The notes under the pieces were generated by a model. It searched no databases, was not told the origin of the DNA, and was given only the letters and a program-made list of their open reading frames with translations. From Metaphire vulgaris (Eukaryota; Annelida; Clitellata; Crassiclitellata; Megascolecidae): a stretch of 64,000 nt of DNA. The DNA lies in assembly GCA_018105865.1 (NCBI GenBank), contig CM030842.1, positions 9,417,823 through 9,481,822 of the forward strand. The letters run 5' to 3'. The translations under genes and the position numbers were made by a program. Shown here in pieces: positions 33,730-44,286 of the stretch (position 1 is its first letter; each line of letters begins with the position of its first letter).

Positions 33730-34400
33730 CAGCTTAAACCCCCGTCCCCCTTCCCTCACCCCATCCCTCTCCCAATCGCCCAGGCCCCAACCCATACCCA
33801 CCATGCCCCGCCGTACACACAGGCCCCAAACCCCGTTCCCCCTTCCCTCTTCCCATCCCTCTCCCAATCCCCTTCCCTCTCCCCATCCCCTCTCCCAATC
33901 GCCCCGGCCTCAACATATCCCCGCCCAGGCCCCAACCCATACCCGCCCCGCCCTACCCCACAGGCCCCAAACCCCCGTTCCCATTCCTCTCCCAACCCCT
34001 CTTCCCTCTCCCAATCGCAACGGCCCAACAATCCCCACCCAGGACCCAACCCATACCCACCCAACCCTACCCCACAGGCCCCAAACCCCTGTTCCCCTTC
34101 CTTCTCCCAATCCCCTTCCTTCTCCCCATCCCTCTCCCAATCGCCCCAGGCCCCAACCCATACCCGCCCTGCCTACCCCACAGGCCCCAAACCCCGTTCC
34201 CATTCCTCTCCCCATCCCTCTCCCAACCCCCATTCTCTCACCATCCCTTTCCCAATCGCCCTGGCCCCAACCCATCACCGCTCCGCCCTACCCCACCGGC
34301 CCCAAACCCCGTTCCCAAACCTACGGCCACAAACCCCGTTCCCAAACCTACACAACGCTGCTCCGAAAACCCGTACAACCCACTTTCCTCCTCCCAAACC
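33730..34400 (-). repeat. Minisatellite of Helitron copy 2 (G-rich on minus strand)
   Basis: Degenerate repeats of CCCTCTCCCAATCGCCC with CCCCAACCCATACCC. Reverse complement of the array at 3,590-4,300. It creates a 317-codon Pro-rich open frame that I regard as non-coding. Confidence 0.9.
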
Positions 34401-34485
34401 TCCCTTCCCTCTCCCAATGCCCTGCCCTCCGTTATTATATATATTTATTCCTTCCTAGCCTCAATACCTATTTTTTAAAATTTAA

Positions 34486-35246
34486 CCCCTCAAGTGGGGA
34501 TTACATTTTCAGACGCCGTCACCGTACTGGGGATTTAATTTTTAGAAAAGCGTTCTTCAGAAATGATTGCTGTAACGTTTTAAATTTGCTATATCTCAGG
34601 CTATATACGAGCTAAAAAGATGAGATTTGCACCATTGTTTAGATTAGATTAGATTCCTCTTTCTAACCGTCCGTGGAAAACAAAAAAATTTGGGGGTAGA
34701 GTCCACTTTATGGCCTAAAATATCACCCTCTCCCCCCAAAAATTTTAAAGCCCCCTAGCAAATATTTTTCAGTGGTAACCCCACTTTGGTCAGCGGCAAA
34801 GTTGTAAAGAGATGTCAGAGGAACAAAATAAACCAAAAAGTTTGAAAATCGGTTGACATTTGGCAAAGATCTATCAATTCTAACCCGATGAACCCCAATG
34901 TTTGAACACAAGTATTATTGGTGAATTTTGCAAAAGTTTTGAATTCTGAGAAAGTTTCCAATTTTTTTTGGAATTTGATATATCTCAGGCTATATAAGAG
35001 CTAAGAAGATGAGGTTAGCACCATTGTTTAGCCTTTTTATTCCTCTTTCTAGCCGTCCATGCAAAACAAAAAGTCCAGCGTTCACGAGGTTTGCGACAAT
35101 CAAGTGAGAATGAGTAGTAGGCTGTTGCTCGGCGTGCAAAAGCAGCACAGCAAACATGAGAATCAAGCACTGCATGTCGTTCGACACTGCCAAATCATTA
35201 CACTTACGTTGACTATCAAGTTTCAGAAAATTCATGCGAATGGGCG
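34486..35246 (-). mobile_element. piggyBac-type MITE fossil in Helitron copy 2
   Basis: TTAA at 34,482-34,485 and 35,247-35,250. Right-type end CCCCTCAAGTGGGGA with GGGGATTTAATTTTT. Two modules of the GGCACGGA type (reverse orientation) at about 34,595-34,680 and 34,985-35,060. Orthologous position to 2,784-3,537. Confidence 0.7.
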
Positions 35247-35374
35247 TTAACTCGGTTGAAGGAAAAGGCGGCGAGTTAAGGACAATTAATTGCGCAAAAT
35301 GCTATTGCATTTGCGCAAAATCGGGTGATAAAACAGCCAATCTCCCCCGTCATTTTTGATGGGTAAACACCTAG

Positions 35375-35835
35375 TCAATAATAATCAGATAATTGCTATG
35401 GTGCATTTTTGCTGAAACTGGTTCCATGTTCCATTTGGTGATCCCCAAGGATTGGTGCCTGGTCCTGTACTGCAGAGGTACTCAAACCGTGGCCCACAGT
35501 CCAGACCACAAGGCTGGTTATTGTGGATTGCTGCAGCTCTTTGAACATGTGTCTTATGCATTTCCGTTGTAGTACTGTTCAAGCTTTATTACAGCCTCTG
35601 GTCACTCAGTAATAAATCATGATTAAAGTCTTTAAAACATGCACCAAAGCACACCTTATGTTGCTCATAATTTCTGCAAATGGGGCTTCACCCCAGACTT
35701 TGCAATGAGAACTAATGACCTTGAAAACATTTTTCAGGTTGGCGATTACCATTATCCTGTCATAAAGTCTAAAATTTATTATATGCATTTTAGTTTTCTC
35801 ATTTTATCTGTTGCCTTGGTGCACTTAACTGTTTA
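35375..35835. other. Mostly unassigned; possible LINE GDPQG fragment and hAT-like end
   Basis: Plus-strand codons near 35,438-35,465 read GDPQGLVPGPVL, a decayed G.PQGS.LGPLL RT motif. CAGAGGTACTCAAACCG at about 35,471 resembles a Charlie-type hAT end, but no partner was found. Confidence 0.4.
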
Positions 35836-35839
35836 TTAA

Positions 35840-37227
35840 CCCGTTACAGGGGTTCGACGTCTTAAAACGTCGCCCGGAAATCATATGCGAACGGGGTTCG
35901 ACGTTTTAAAACGTTGCGCAACTGTTTTGCTCTTCCACCACGGTGTTCGCCGTTTAAAAACGTTTTCTTGATTTGATTTCCCTTTTGGCACGGATGGATG
36001 GTAAGTACAATAAAAATGCTAAACAATGATGCAAACCACATCTTTGTAGCTTCTATATAGCCTGCAGATTTCAAGATTCTCGCAAAAATTTTCACTTCTC
36101 CGAGCAACGGGTGCCTGGTGTAGAAACACCATAACTCCCCCAAATTGGGTCCCATCCTCAAAATTTTTGAACTAATCTGTTCCAAAGACACCCACCTACA
36201 ACTTTGCCACTGAACCTAGGGGGGTCACCGCTGAAAAAATTTTTTTATTGACCTTTGAACGTATTTTTTGGGAGGGGGTCATATTTTGGTCTGTAGGGTG
36301 GACCCAACCCCCGAAATTTCTTTTTTGGCACGGATGGATGGTAAGTACAATAAAAATGCTAAACAATGATGCAAACCACGTCTTTGTAGCTTCTATATAG
36401 CCTGCAAGGTAAAGTGTTTCAGATTTCAATATTCTCGCAAAAAAATTTCACTTCTCCAAGCAACGTGTGCCTGGTATAGAAACACCATAACTCCCCCAAA
36501 TAGGGTCCCATCTTCAAAATTTTTGAACTAATCTGTTCCTAAGACACCCACCTACAACTTTGCCGCTGAACTTAGGGGGGTCACCGCTGAAAAATTTCTT
36601 TTATTGACCTTTGAACGTATTTTTTGGGAAGGGGTCATATTTTGGTCTGTAGGGTGGACCTAACCCCCAAAATTTCTTTTTTGGCACGGATGGATGGTAA
36701 GTACAATAAAAATGCTAAACAATGATGCAAACCACGTCTTTGTAGCTTCTATATAGCCTGCAAGGTAAGGCGTTTCAGATTTCAAGATTCTCGAAAAAAA
36801 ATTTCACTTCTCCGAGCAACGGGTGCCTGGTATAGAAACACCATAACTCCCCCAAATTGGGTCCCATCTTCAAAATGTTTGAACTAATCTGTTCCTAAGA
36901 CACCCACCTACAACTTTGCCGCTGAACTTAGGGGGGGTCACCTCAGAAAAAAAATTTTTTTTGACCTTTGAACGTATTTTTTGGAAGCGGTCATATTTTG
37001 GTCTGTAGGGTGGGCCCAACCCCCGAAATTTCTTTTTGGCACGGATGGATGGTAAGTACAATAAAAATGCTAAACAATGATGCAAACCACTTCTTTGTAG
37101 CTTCTATATAGCCTGAAATATAGTAAGTTTAAAAAGTACATGTTCACAGTTCAAACAAACGCTTTCCCCCAAAATTAGTTACCAAAATTGGTAACGTCTT
37201 GTAAAAATTAATTCCCCCTTCAACGGG
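35840..37227 (+). mobile_element. piggyBac-type MITE with four tandem ~350-bp units
   Basis: TTAA at 35,836-35,839 and 37,228-37,231. Ends CCCGTTACAGG and CAACGGG. Two left palindromes, CGACGTCTTAAAACGTCG and CGACGTTTTAAAACG. The GGCACGGATGGATGG module starts at 35,987, 36,327, 36,683 and 37,038, so the spacing is 340-356 bp. Variable unit number between family members suggests unequal exchange. Confidence 0.93.
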
Positions 37228-37231
37228 TTAA

Positions 37232-37675
37232 GAGGGTTGCCTACTGCAGTGGTTCTTAAAGTAGTGGTCTATGGACCAGTGCCGGTCCGCGGATTGCTGA
37301 TCGCTGGTCCACTAAGGAACTCAACAGAAATTTTAATTATTAACTTATTTATGTAAAATAGTCAAATTATTCTAATTATTTTATTTATTCCTAATTTTTA
37401 TGGAGTCTATGCAAGGCTGCAGTCAATTTCATGTTAATCTTTTTTAATATATCTAAACTTCAGGTAGGTTAAGGGTCGGTTTCCTTGCTGAATGACGTTG
37501 CATTCATCAGCCAGTGAGTTGATGACAGATTTTGACCTGCATCACAGATCGCCTTTTACCTTCTGACACTGAACTCGAGTCCATAGAGCTCGGTCGACAG
37601 CTGACACCTGAGTCCTAATGTTTGGTTTTCCTTTGGCATTATAATAACAAAATGTGATTTAAAGCTCTATTCAGT
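37232..37675. other. Charlie-like hAT end, otherwise unassigned
   Basis: CAGTGGTTCTTAAAGTAGTG at about 37,250, followed by a GGTCC..GGACC-rich stretch, resembles one end of a Charlie-type hAT. No second end or transposase is seen before the LINE at 37,676. Confidence 0.45.
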
Positions 37676-37924
37676 CTATTGGAACCAAGAAGCAGCAGCA
37701 AGAGTTAACGGAAAAACAGAGAAATGGATGAAGATTAAAAAAGGAGCCAGACAAGGATGTGGCCTCTCTCCAGACTTTTTCAATCTCTATGCCAAAAAAA
37801 TAATGGAAAACATCAAAGACATAGAAGGAGTTTCAGTTGGAGGAAGAAACATCAACAACATAAGATTTGCAGACGACATGGCACTAATAGCCAACAGCAG
37901 AGAAAAATTAAAAGACTGATTAGT

Positions 37925-38895
37925 CAGGGGGCATGTGGTGTCCCGTGGGCGCTTTAATGAAGGAATGGTGTGTCATATGTCATTGGAAGCAGAAAAGTAT
38001 GTAGAATAACAATTTCGATGGTGGGAGTTGGTCAGAGGTGGCCGAGCGGCGATATCCACCTATTTCCAAGATGGCCGCCAAAATCACATACATTTCAAAA
38101 TAACTTAGAAACCAGTACTGTAAACACAAAATACCAAGAGATCATTTATGTTCAAAATGAAAAGACCTTCAATTTGGTATATTACACAATAGTCTACGAC
38201 ACCTGGCAGTTGAAATATTAATTTTTTTCGAAACCAAGACTACACTAATTAACCCATTAGCGCATGAGTTTTCAAATTTCTTTCAAATTTGCTGTAAAAT
38301 TGTGTTTTTAGTGGAATATCAACATGCAAGAGTTATAATTTAAAAAATTAATATTACGTGAAATATTAGACAAAAAAATTTTGTCCTTAAAAAAGGACGC
38401 TATGCCGTAGGCCTATATGGTGCATGAACTTTTACTATTTTGTTGAACAACTGGAAACTACTTAATCGTCAAAAAACTGTTTGAAAGAGTGCAGCCTATA
38501 ATAGGGCACCATTGATTAGTCGATCGAATTGTCTTGCTGAACAGACCAATTCTGCACCATCAGTGGCGTAACCAGGATTCCAAAATAGGGGGCACTTCGA
38601 GACGCAAAAATACATGGTTGTCACCCCAAACGCATTAAAGTCTGCTGTCTGGTGCGCTTTTCTCGATCTAATAGTGCCCCTATCTCCAACCACTCAGGTT
38701 TTGGAAAAATCTTAATACCGCTCCCGATACTAATAGGGGCGGGCCCCGTGGATTCCCGTGACTACGCCGAATGCGCATATCGTTCAACCAGCATCAAAGA
38801 GGACGATTTTTGCTAGCTGGTCCAGTGCATCAAGGTCAGTGTTGTCACTCACATGGATGTACCGCAACCAGGGCGAGCGACGGAGGGTATATCAA
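37925..38895 (+). repeat. Left inverted arm of the 5-kb element
   Basis: Reverse complement of 41,944-42,928. It includes an older hAT-type terminus CAGTGGCGTAACCAGGATTC at about 38,562, present in both arms, so that piece predates the arm duplication or has been homogenised by conversion. Confidence 0.9.
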
Positions 38896-39024
38896 TATAC
38901 CCCCCAAAATCAGACTACCTTAAAATTTTCAATGTATTTTTTAGCCTACCTATCGGTAATGTTTTTAAAATTTATACCCCTTTATCACATTATACCCCAA
39001 AACAAATTCCTGGCTACGCCCCTG
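38869..39024. mobile_element. hAT-type MITE, flanks ACCGCAAC/ACGACAAC
   Basis: Left CAGGGCGAGCGACGG and right TGGCTACGCCCCTG. 8-bp flanks match 6/8. In the right arm only its first ~26 bases survive, which marks the inner edge of the inverted repeat. Confidence 0.65.
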
Positions 39025-39345
39025 ACGACAACAACTCAAAACTGTTTTCTGTCATAGCACTGTTGACTGCTGCACGGTGCACATCCTCGCTGCCCTCCCA
39101 CTACATTCGTATGTTCACCAACGGAAATGCCTCTCCTGGAGCGAGTGCCGCCAGGGGCGGTGCGCCCCCACTGTCCCCTCGCTACCCCACTGTCGGTGCT
39201 TTGAAAGTCGTCAACCACAAGCATGCTGGCTAATTCAACAACTGTGTGACGCCTAATAAAATTCTTTGAAATTTCGTAATACAAATATTGTGATGCAACT
39301 ACAAGTATGTGCAAGCAACAAGCGTGCACAACGTGGTACACGCAG

Positions 39346-39538
39346 CAGTGGCGGCTCCACATGGGGGTCGGGGTGCCCGTGCCCCCTATTGAATGCCTGG
39401 TCCCTCCAGTGGCCTCCCCTGTTCAGACAGGGGAGGCCACCTTACTACTACTGTACATGCCTATCAACAAATGGTTGTCCCAATGCTTAGAACTTGCCAC
39501 CTTAACACCCCACTTGCCAAATCCTGGAGCCGCAATTG
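39346..39538. mobile_element. CAGTGGCGGCTCC MITE, flanks ACACGCAG/GCACGTAG
   Basis: Left CAGTGGCGGCTCCA and a slightly decayed right end ATCCTGGAGCCGCAATTG. Interior is related to 105-293 in reverse orientation. 8-bp flanks match 6/8. Confidence 0.8.
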
Positions 39539-40219
39539 GCACGTAGTCTAGTCTAAAACTAGGTAGGTATGTGGATGAGTATAAAATAAGAATTCAGTCG
39601 TCACATTTGCAGAAAACATGCACAAAATTATGCGTTAACTGCACTGTTTACATGCATCAAAATTGACAAACTCCCAGGCATAGCCTAATGCTTGACCACA
39701 GTAGCAAGTCAGATATATTTGCAGACTATTTATCACAAAAGTGTTAAGAAAATATGAACAAAGCGTGTCAAACTTATTTTTGATGTTGAGCCATTAAAAA
39801 TTCTGAAAATTTTGAATAACTTCACAAATCAGTGTTAATCAAACACATAAAAACAAGCATGATGCCAAATTTTTCGGTTCAGACCATTAAAACAATATCA
39901 TGGGAGTGTACAGGGTCGCTTAAGATTGCATGCTACTTTCATTCATTCCAAAGACCATAATCATTGCCTGGAAATTAACACTTTTGAGCAACGGTATCCA
40001 AAAGTGCGATCACCTGTTGACCATGGTTGGCACTCTATAGACCAGCGGTTCTCAACCTTAGGGTCGCGACCCCCACGAGGGTCGAATGACGATTTGCCAG
40101 GGGGTCGCCGGAGACCTTCAGAAATATAGGGTTGTCTCTTTTATTGCTATTGTGCAAAATTTACTCATTTTAACATGTAAAAAGGCTGACGAGCAAAAAA
40201 AGGTCATCAGCTCATTTAA

Positions 40220-41615
40220 CCTCTTTAGCGTTTGCCCCGAATCCAGCTCGTCGAAGATGGCGCCGCCTTATATGTTTGCCCCGAGTCCAGTTCGTCATGA
40301 ACTTCACAGACCCGTATCTATATGTTTGCCCGAGCTGAGCACGTCAAAAGCGATCTAGGCATTTATTGACATATTCTGCGTTCAATGGCGCGCCGGAGCC
40401 AGTCTATTCCTAAAAATAGAATCGTAGTTGAGGCTGGAAGAGGGAGGGGGGTTCGTTGTTGTTGAAAAGATGGCGTCGAGAAAGAGGTTAGCGGCGGCTG
40501 AAGCTTTGGAGATGGTCATGGAATCGCCGAATCGGACGATGATCTCTCCGACGAAGACACCGGCGATGATGTTATGTGGAGCGGCTTTGAGCGGTCCTCG
40601 GAAGGCGAAAGTTCGGGGACAGCGGCAGACGGAGGGGTACGAGGTCTCGTCGCTGTCCCCGAACTTCGCCTTCCGAGGACCGCCGCAGTCGAAGGTCGAC
40701 ATTCCTCCCACCAAATCCCCATGGATTACTTCAAGTTATTTTTTACCACGGAAATACTTGGGGTAATGCTGTTGGAAACTAACAGGAGGGCAGCACAATT
40801 GCAGCAAGTAACCTTGGCCAGGCACTCAAGGTTGCTCAAATGGGAGGACGTGGGTATGGATGAGCTGCTAGTTTTCCTGTCTTTGATTATCTACCATAGG
40901 ACCGATCTACATAATTTTTGAACTGATCTGTTCCAAAGACACCCACCTACAACTGTACTGCTGAACCTAGGGGGTCACCACTGAAAAATTTCTTTTATTG
41001 ACCTTAGAAGAAAATTTTTGGCAGGGGGTCATATTTTGGCCTGTAGAGTGGGCCAAACCCCCAAATTTTCTTTTTTGGCACGGATGGATGGTAAGTACAA
41101 TAAAAATGCTAAACAATGATGCAAACGACATCCTTGTAGCTTCTATATAGCCTGCAAGGTAAGGTGTTTCAGATTTGAGATTCTCGCAAAAAAATGTCAC
41201 TTCTCGAGTTAACGGGTGCCTGGTGTAGAAACACCATAACTCCCCCAAATTGGGTCCCATCTTCAAAATTGTTGAACTAATCTGTTCCAAAGACACCAAC
41301 CTACAACTTTGCCGCTGAACCTAGGGGGTCACCGCTGAAAAAATTTTTATTGACCTTTGAACGTATTTTTGGGAGGAGGTCATATTTTGGTCTGTAGGGT
41401 GGACCCACTTTGAAATTTCTTTTTTGGCACGGATGGATGGTAAGTACAATAAAAATGCTAAACAATGATGCAAACCACATCTTTGTAGCTTCTATATAGC
41501 CTGAAATATAGTAAGTTTAAAAAGTACATGTTAACAGTTCAAAATAACGTTATTCTCCAAAATTAATAACACACATTGGTAACGTCTTGGAAAATTTTAT
41601 TACACGCTAAAGGGG
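40220..41615 (+). mobile_element. piggyBac deletion derivative (TTAA), nested in the hAT
   Basis: TTAA at 40,216-40,219 and 41,616-41,619. Ends CCTCTTTAGCG and CGCTAAAGGGG. It keeps an N-terminal piece of a transposase gene (about 40,470-40,920), then jumps directly into two tandem GGCACGGATGG module units. It therefore links the MITE family to the coding element at 50.1-53.3 kb. Confidence 0.92.
40470..40920 (+). pseudogene. piggyBac transposase N-terminal fragment
   Basis: The end of the frame (MDYFKLFFTTEILGVMLLET, NRRAAQLQQ, VGMDELLVFLSLIIY) matches residues ~103-160 of the transposase at 50,823 (VLQYFRLFLTTSMLEMIILE, TNRRAEQLQQ, VDVDELLVFLSMILY). The first half is frame-scrambled by a 34-base inverted duplication at 40,591-40,683. 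All catalytic residues are deleted. Confidence 0.85.
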
Positions 41616-41943
41616 TTAAAGATGTAAAAAAGGCTGACAAGCAAAAAAGAAAAAAAAGGTCGTCAAGAAATTTTATTCTGCAGGGGCCCGAATTTCTCTC
41701 GGCGGGCCTGGTCGGGGGTCGCCACATCATGGGAATTGATTTAAAAGGGTCGCGGCACTATAAAGGTTGAGAACCGCTGCCATAGACGGTTAGCTGGTGC
41801 CTGTCATGTGCGAACTGCCTTGCGCTCCAGTAGCCATTCTGCAGTTAGTAAAATGTTCTTGCAGCAAAAGCAGGTGTGATGCAGCATGCAAATGTCGATC
41901 AAACAGTCTTCCATGCACAGAAATGCGAGGCTGCACTGGTCAT

Positions 41944-42928
41944 ATATACCCTCCGTCGCTACGCCCCTGGTTGCGGTACATCCATGTGAGTGACAACACT
42001 GACCTTGATGCACTGGACCAGCTAGCAAAAATGCGTCCTCTTTGATGCTGGTTGAACGATATGCGCATTCGGCGTAGTCACGGGGAATCCACGGGGGCCC
42101 CGGCCCCTATTAGTATCGGGAGCGGTATTAAGATTTTTCCAAAACCTGAGTGGTTGGAGATAGGGGCACTATTAGATCGAGAAAAGCGCACCAGACAGCA
42201 GACTTTAATGCGTTTGGGGTGACAACCATGTATTTTTGCGTCTCAAAGTGCCCCCTATTTTGGAATCCTGGTTACGCCACTGATGGTGCAGAATTGGTCT
42301 GTTCAGCAAGACAATTCGATCGACTAATCAATGGTGCCCTATTATAGGCTGCACTCTTCCAAACAGTTTTTTGACGATTAAGTAGTTTCCAGTTGTTCAA
42401 CAAAATAGTAAAAGTTCATGCACCATATAGGCCTACGGCATAGCGTCCTTTTTTAAGGACAAAATTTTTTTGCCTAATATTTCACGTAATATTAATTTTT
42501 TAAATTATAACTCTTGCATGTTGATATTCCACTAAAAACACAATTTTACAGCAAATTTGAAAGAAATTTGAAAACTCATGCGCTAATGGGTTAATTAGTG
42601 TAGTCTTGGTTTCGAAAAAAATTAATATTTCAACTGCCAGGTGTCGTAGACTATTGTGTAATATACCAAATTGAAGGTCTTTTCATTTTGAACATAAATG
42701 ATCTCTTGGTATTTTGTGTTTACAGTACTGGTTTCTAAGTTATTTTGAAATGCATGTGATTTTGGCGGCCATCTTGGAAATAGGTGGATATCGCCGCTCG
42801 GCCACCTCTGACCAACTCCCACCATCGAAATTGTTATTCTACATACTTTTCTGCTTCCAATGACATATGACACACCATTCCTTCATTAAAACTGCCACGG
42901 GAGAAATTTTTACTATCACTTGCCCCTG
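41944..42928 (-). repeat. Right inverted arm of the 5-kb element
   Basis: Reverse complement of 37,925-38,895. The outermost ~35 bases differ in length (right arm has an extra GATAGTAAAAATTTC-like stretch absent from the left). Confidence 0.9.
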
Positions 42929-43247
42929 GACTAGATTGACATAGTGGTAGAAGAGGCAGAAAAGCTTGGATTAAAAATAAATCACAAAAAATACAGTCAA
43001 TGGTAATTACCAAAGCGAAAGAAACCCCTATTTGCAAAGTATATGTTCAACAACACGAAATTCAGCAGGTGCAACAGTTCAAATACCTAGGTGCACAAAT
43101 CACAAGTGATGGAAGATGCGATGAAGAAATCAGAAAAAGAACTGGCATTGCCAAGTCAGCATTTAGTGAACTTATGAACATTTAAAAAAAATCAACACGT
43201 AACAATGCCAACTAGAATAAATGTGCTGAAATCTTATGTGTGGCCAA

Positions 43248-44136
43248 CAGACATGGGTCAATTACAATTATAATTGTAATTCAATTGTAATTAATTACAT
43301 TTTGCCAATGTAATTGTAATTGATCTGTGGGAAATTCAATTACATGTAATCGTAATTGTAATTGTCACATGTGTAATTGTAATTGTAATTGAGATATTGT
43401 AATTGATTTACCCAATTACAGGAATATGAGTTTTATAAGTTCTAATAGCGTATTAGCATGTATGAGCCGAAGTCTTGTCAGTCTATGAATGTATGGCAGT
43501 GAATACATTGGATGGTTAGTGAATTGTCAAAGCACAACGGTTATTGGTAAATGGACACACGGCTCTGGTCAGTTGCCATGCAAACATTTACTTACCGGCA
43601 TTTACTTTTTACTGCCTTTCAAATTGGAAGGGAACCAGCTTATCATATGTATACTTCCTGTGTTCTGCAGCTGCGCTTTTTTGTGAATAAAAGTTTAATG
43701 CCAGCTACCAGTAAAAGATGAGCGTAAATCAAGCAGGAGTAATATGGAATTATTTGAAAAGTCTGATGACTTTAACAATGCTGTTTCCAATGCAAATGCT
43801 AATTAAAATGAAGTGCCGGTTGTGTGGTGAATTTGTGTCATGCTCGAAAAAGGCTACTTCGAATTTGTTGACTCATTTGCGGGTTTGTGAAACTTTGTGT
43901 TACGGTTTTTTAAATAGGCCGTAGCATATGAATTTGTTGAACTAATTTATGTTAATTATTTTAGACACTTAAGTTTTTTAAAAGAAGCAGAAAGGAATGA
44001 AAAGTAATTGTAATTGACACGTTTGTAATTGTAGTTGGTCCCAATGTAATTGGCTGTAATTGTAATTGTAATTGACAAAACTCCGTATAATTGTAATGTA
44101 ATTGTAATTGCTTAAAACATAATTGACCCATGTCTG
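43248..44136 (+). mobile_element. hAT deletion derivative with BED finger, exact TSD GTGGCCAA
   Basis: TIR CAGACATGGGTCAATTACAA and inverted end. GTGGCCAA at 43,240-43,247 and 44,137-44,144. Subterminal regions are strings of TAATTGTAATTG. The open frame at 43,800-43,920 has KCRLCGEFVSCSKKATSNLL then THLR, a BED-type C-x2-C...H finger. The catalytic part is deleted. Confidence 0.93.
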
Positions 44137-44214
44137 GTGGCCAATACTGCTATATGGCTGCGAGACTTGGACAGTATCCAAAATGATGGGGGAAAAACTC
44201 GCGACAACTGAAAT

Positions 44215-44280
44215 GTGGTGAAGATTTAAAATGGTTTAGAAGGCTAAACATGCCTGTGTGAAAACCACTGTAGTAACTCT
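44215..44280 (-). repeat. SINE-body fragment
   Basis: On the minus strand AGTGGTTTTCACACAGGCAT followed by AAACCATTTTAAATC matches the body of the tRNA-like SINE at 53,575-53,715. The tRNA head is missing. Confidence 0.55.
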
Positions 44281-44286
44281 CCACAT

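Larger units (their letters stand above)
33591..35374 (+). mobile_element. Non-autonomous Helitron, copy 2
   Basis: Starts A|TCTTATTATATAATTCTCG. Ends with hairpin CCGTCA/TGATGG, then CACCTAG|T (35,371-35,374). Length 1,784 bp, against 1,776 bp for copy 1 without its private MITE. It contains the C-rich minisatellite and the piggyBac fossil in the same order as copy 1, with opposite genomic orientation. Confidence 0.88.
40043..41779. mobile_element. hAT element (CAGCGGTTCTCAACC), TSD CTATAGAC/CCATAGAC
   Basis: Termini CAGCGGTTCTCAACCTTAGG and AAAGGTTGAGAACCGCTG, Charlie-type. Flanks 40,035-40,042 and 41,780-41,787 match 7/8. Without the nested piggyBac it is only ~340 bp. Motif GACGAGCAAAAAAAGGTCATC-like copies lie on each side of the piggyBac at 40,185 and 41,635. 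Confidence 0.9.
39930..41943 (+). pseudogene. C-terminus of a dispersed Cys-rich (CXC-like) ORF family, split by a hAT
   Basis: Before the hAT the frame reads RLRLHATFIHSKDHNHCLEI then YPKVRSPVDHGWHSID. After it, QLVPVMCELPCAPVAILQLV, then KCSCSKSRCDAACKCRSNSL, then PCTEM. Removing the hAT and one TSD joins these into the pattern RLH..R..YQ...W......P..PSP..HGW...DG.L...M...PAP..VL.L..C.C....C....C.C....L.CT. I know this from uncharacterised, probably transposon-encoded invertebrate proteins. The zinc-binding role of the Cys cluster is inferred. The N-terminal part is not visible. Confidence 0.65.
37925..42928. mobile_element. 5.0-kb element with ~1-kb near-identical inverted ends
   Basis: The left arm (37,925-38,895) and right arm (41,944-42,928) are near-identical inverted copies: a 65-codon frame is the same in both, and an 83-codon frame differs by one residue. 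Ends AGTC(C)AGGGG...CCCCTGGACT lie inside the LINE frame. Flanks GACTGATT and GACTAGATT look like one target with an indel, so TSD length is unclear (6-9). The core holds a Cys-rich ORF relic, a hAT and MITEs. Class unknown; long TIRs and 5'-AG...CT-3' recall Polintons, but no Polinton gene is present. Confidence 0.75.
37676..44205 (+). pseudogene. RTE-like LINE RT, split by a 5-kb element and a hAT
   Basis: Three blocks read in order. 37,676-37,920: KIKKGARQGCGLSPDFFNLY and NINNIRFADDMALIANSREK, with the catalytic FADD box. 42,932-43,240: VEEAEKLGLKINHKKTQSMV, QVQQFKYLGAQITSDGRCDE, VLKSYVWP. 44,145-44,200: ILLYGCETWTVSKMM, in shifted frames. The gaps are the long-TIR element (37,925-42,928) and the hAT (43,248-44,136). 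The 5' half and the final C-terminus are missing. Confidence 0.85.

Noticed and set aside
33662..34615. 317-codon proline-rich open frame
   Set aside because: It runs through the C-rich Helitron minisatellite; all frames are open because the DNA lacks the bases needed for stops. The inverse copy at 3.7-4.3 kb gives Gly/Arg-rich frames for the same reason.
35862..37085. Recurrent peptide MRFAPLFSIFIALSNHPCQK-like in many short frames
   Set aside because: It is the reverse translation of the conserved piggyBac-MITE module. Differences between copies are not concentrated at third codon positions, and no longer frame is shared, so I treat it as DNA conservation.
35987..37125. CRISPR-like regular repeats
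   Set aside because: Units are ~350 bp, long and degenerate, inside a TTAA-flanked transposon in a metazoan genome; no repeat/spacer structure.
37925..42928. Polinton (Maverick) identity for the long-TIR element
   Set aside because: AG...CT ends and long TIRs fit, but there is no DNA polymerase B, integrase, ATPase or capsid-like gene, and the target duplication is not a clean 6 bp.
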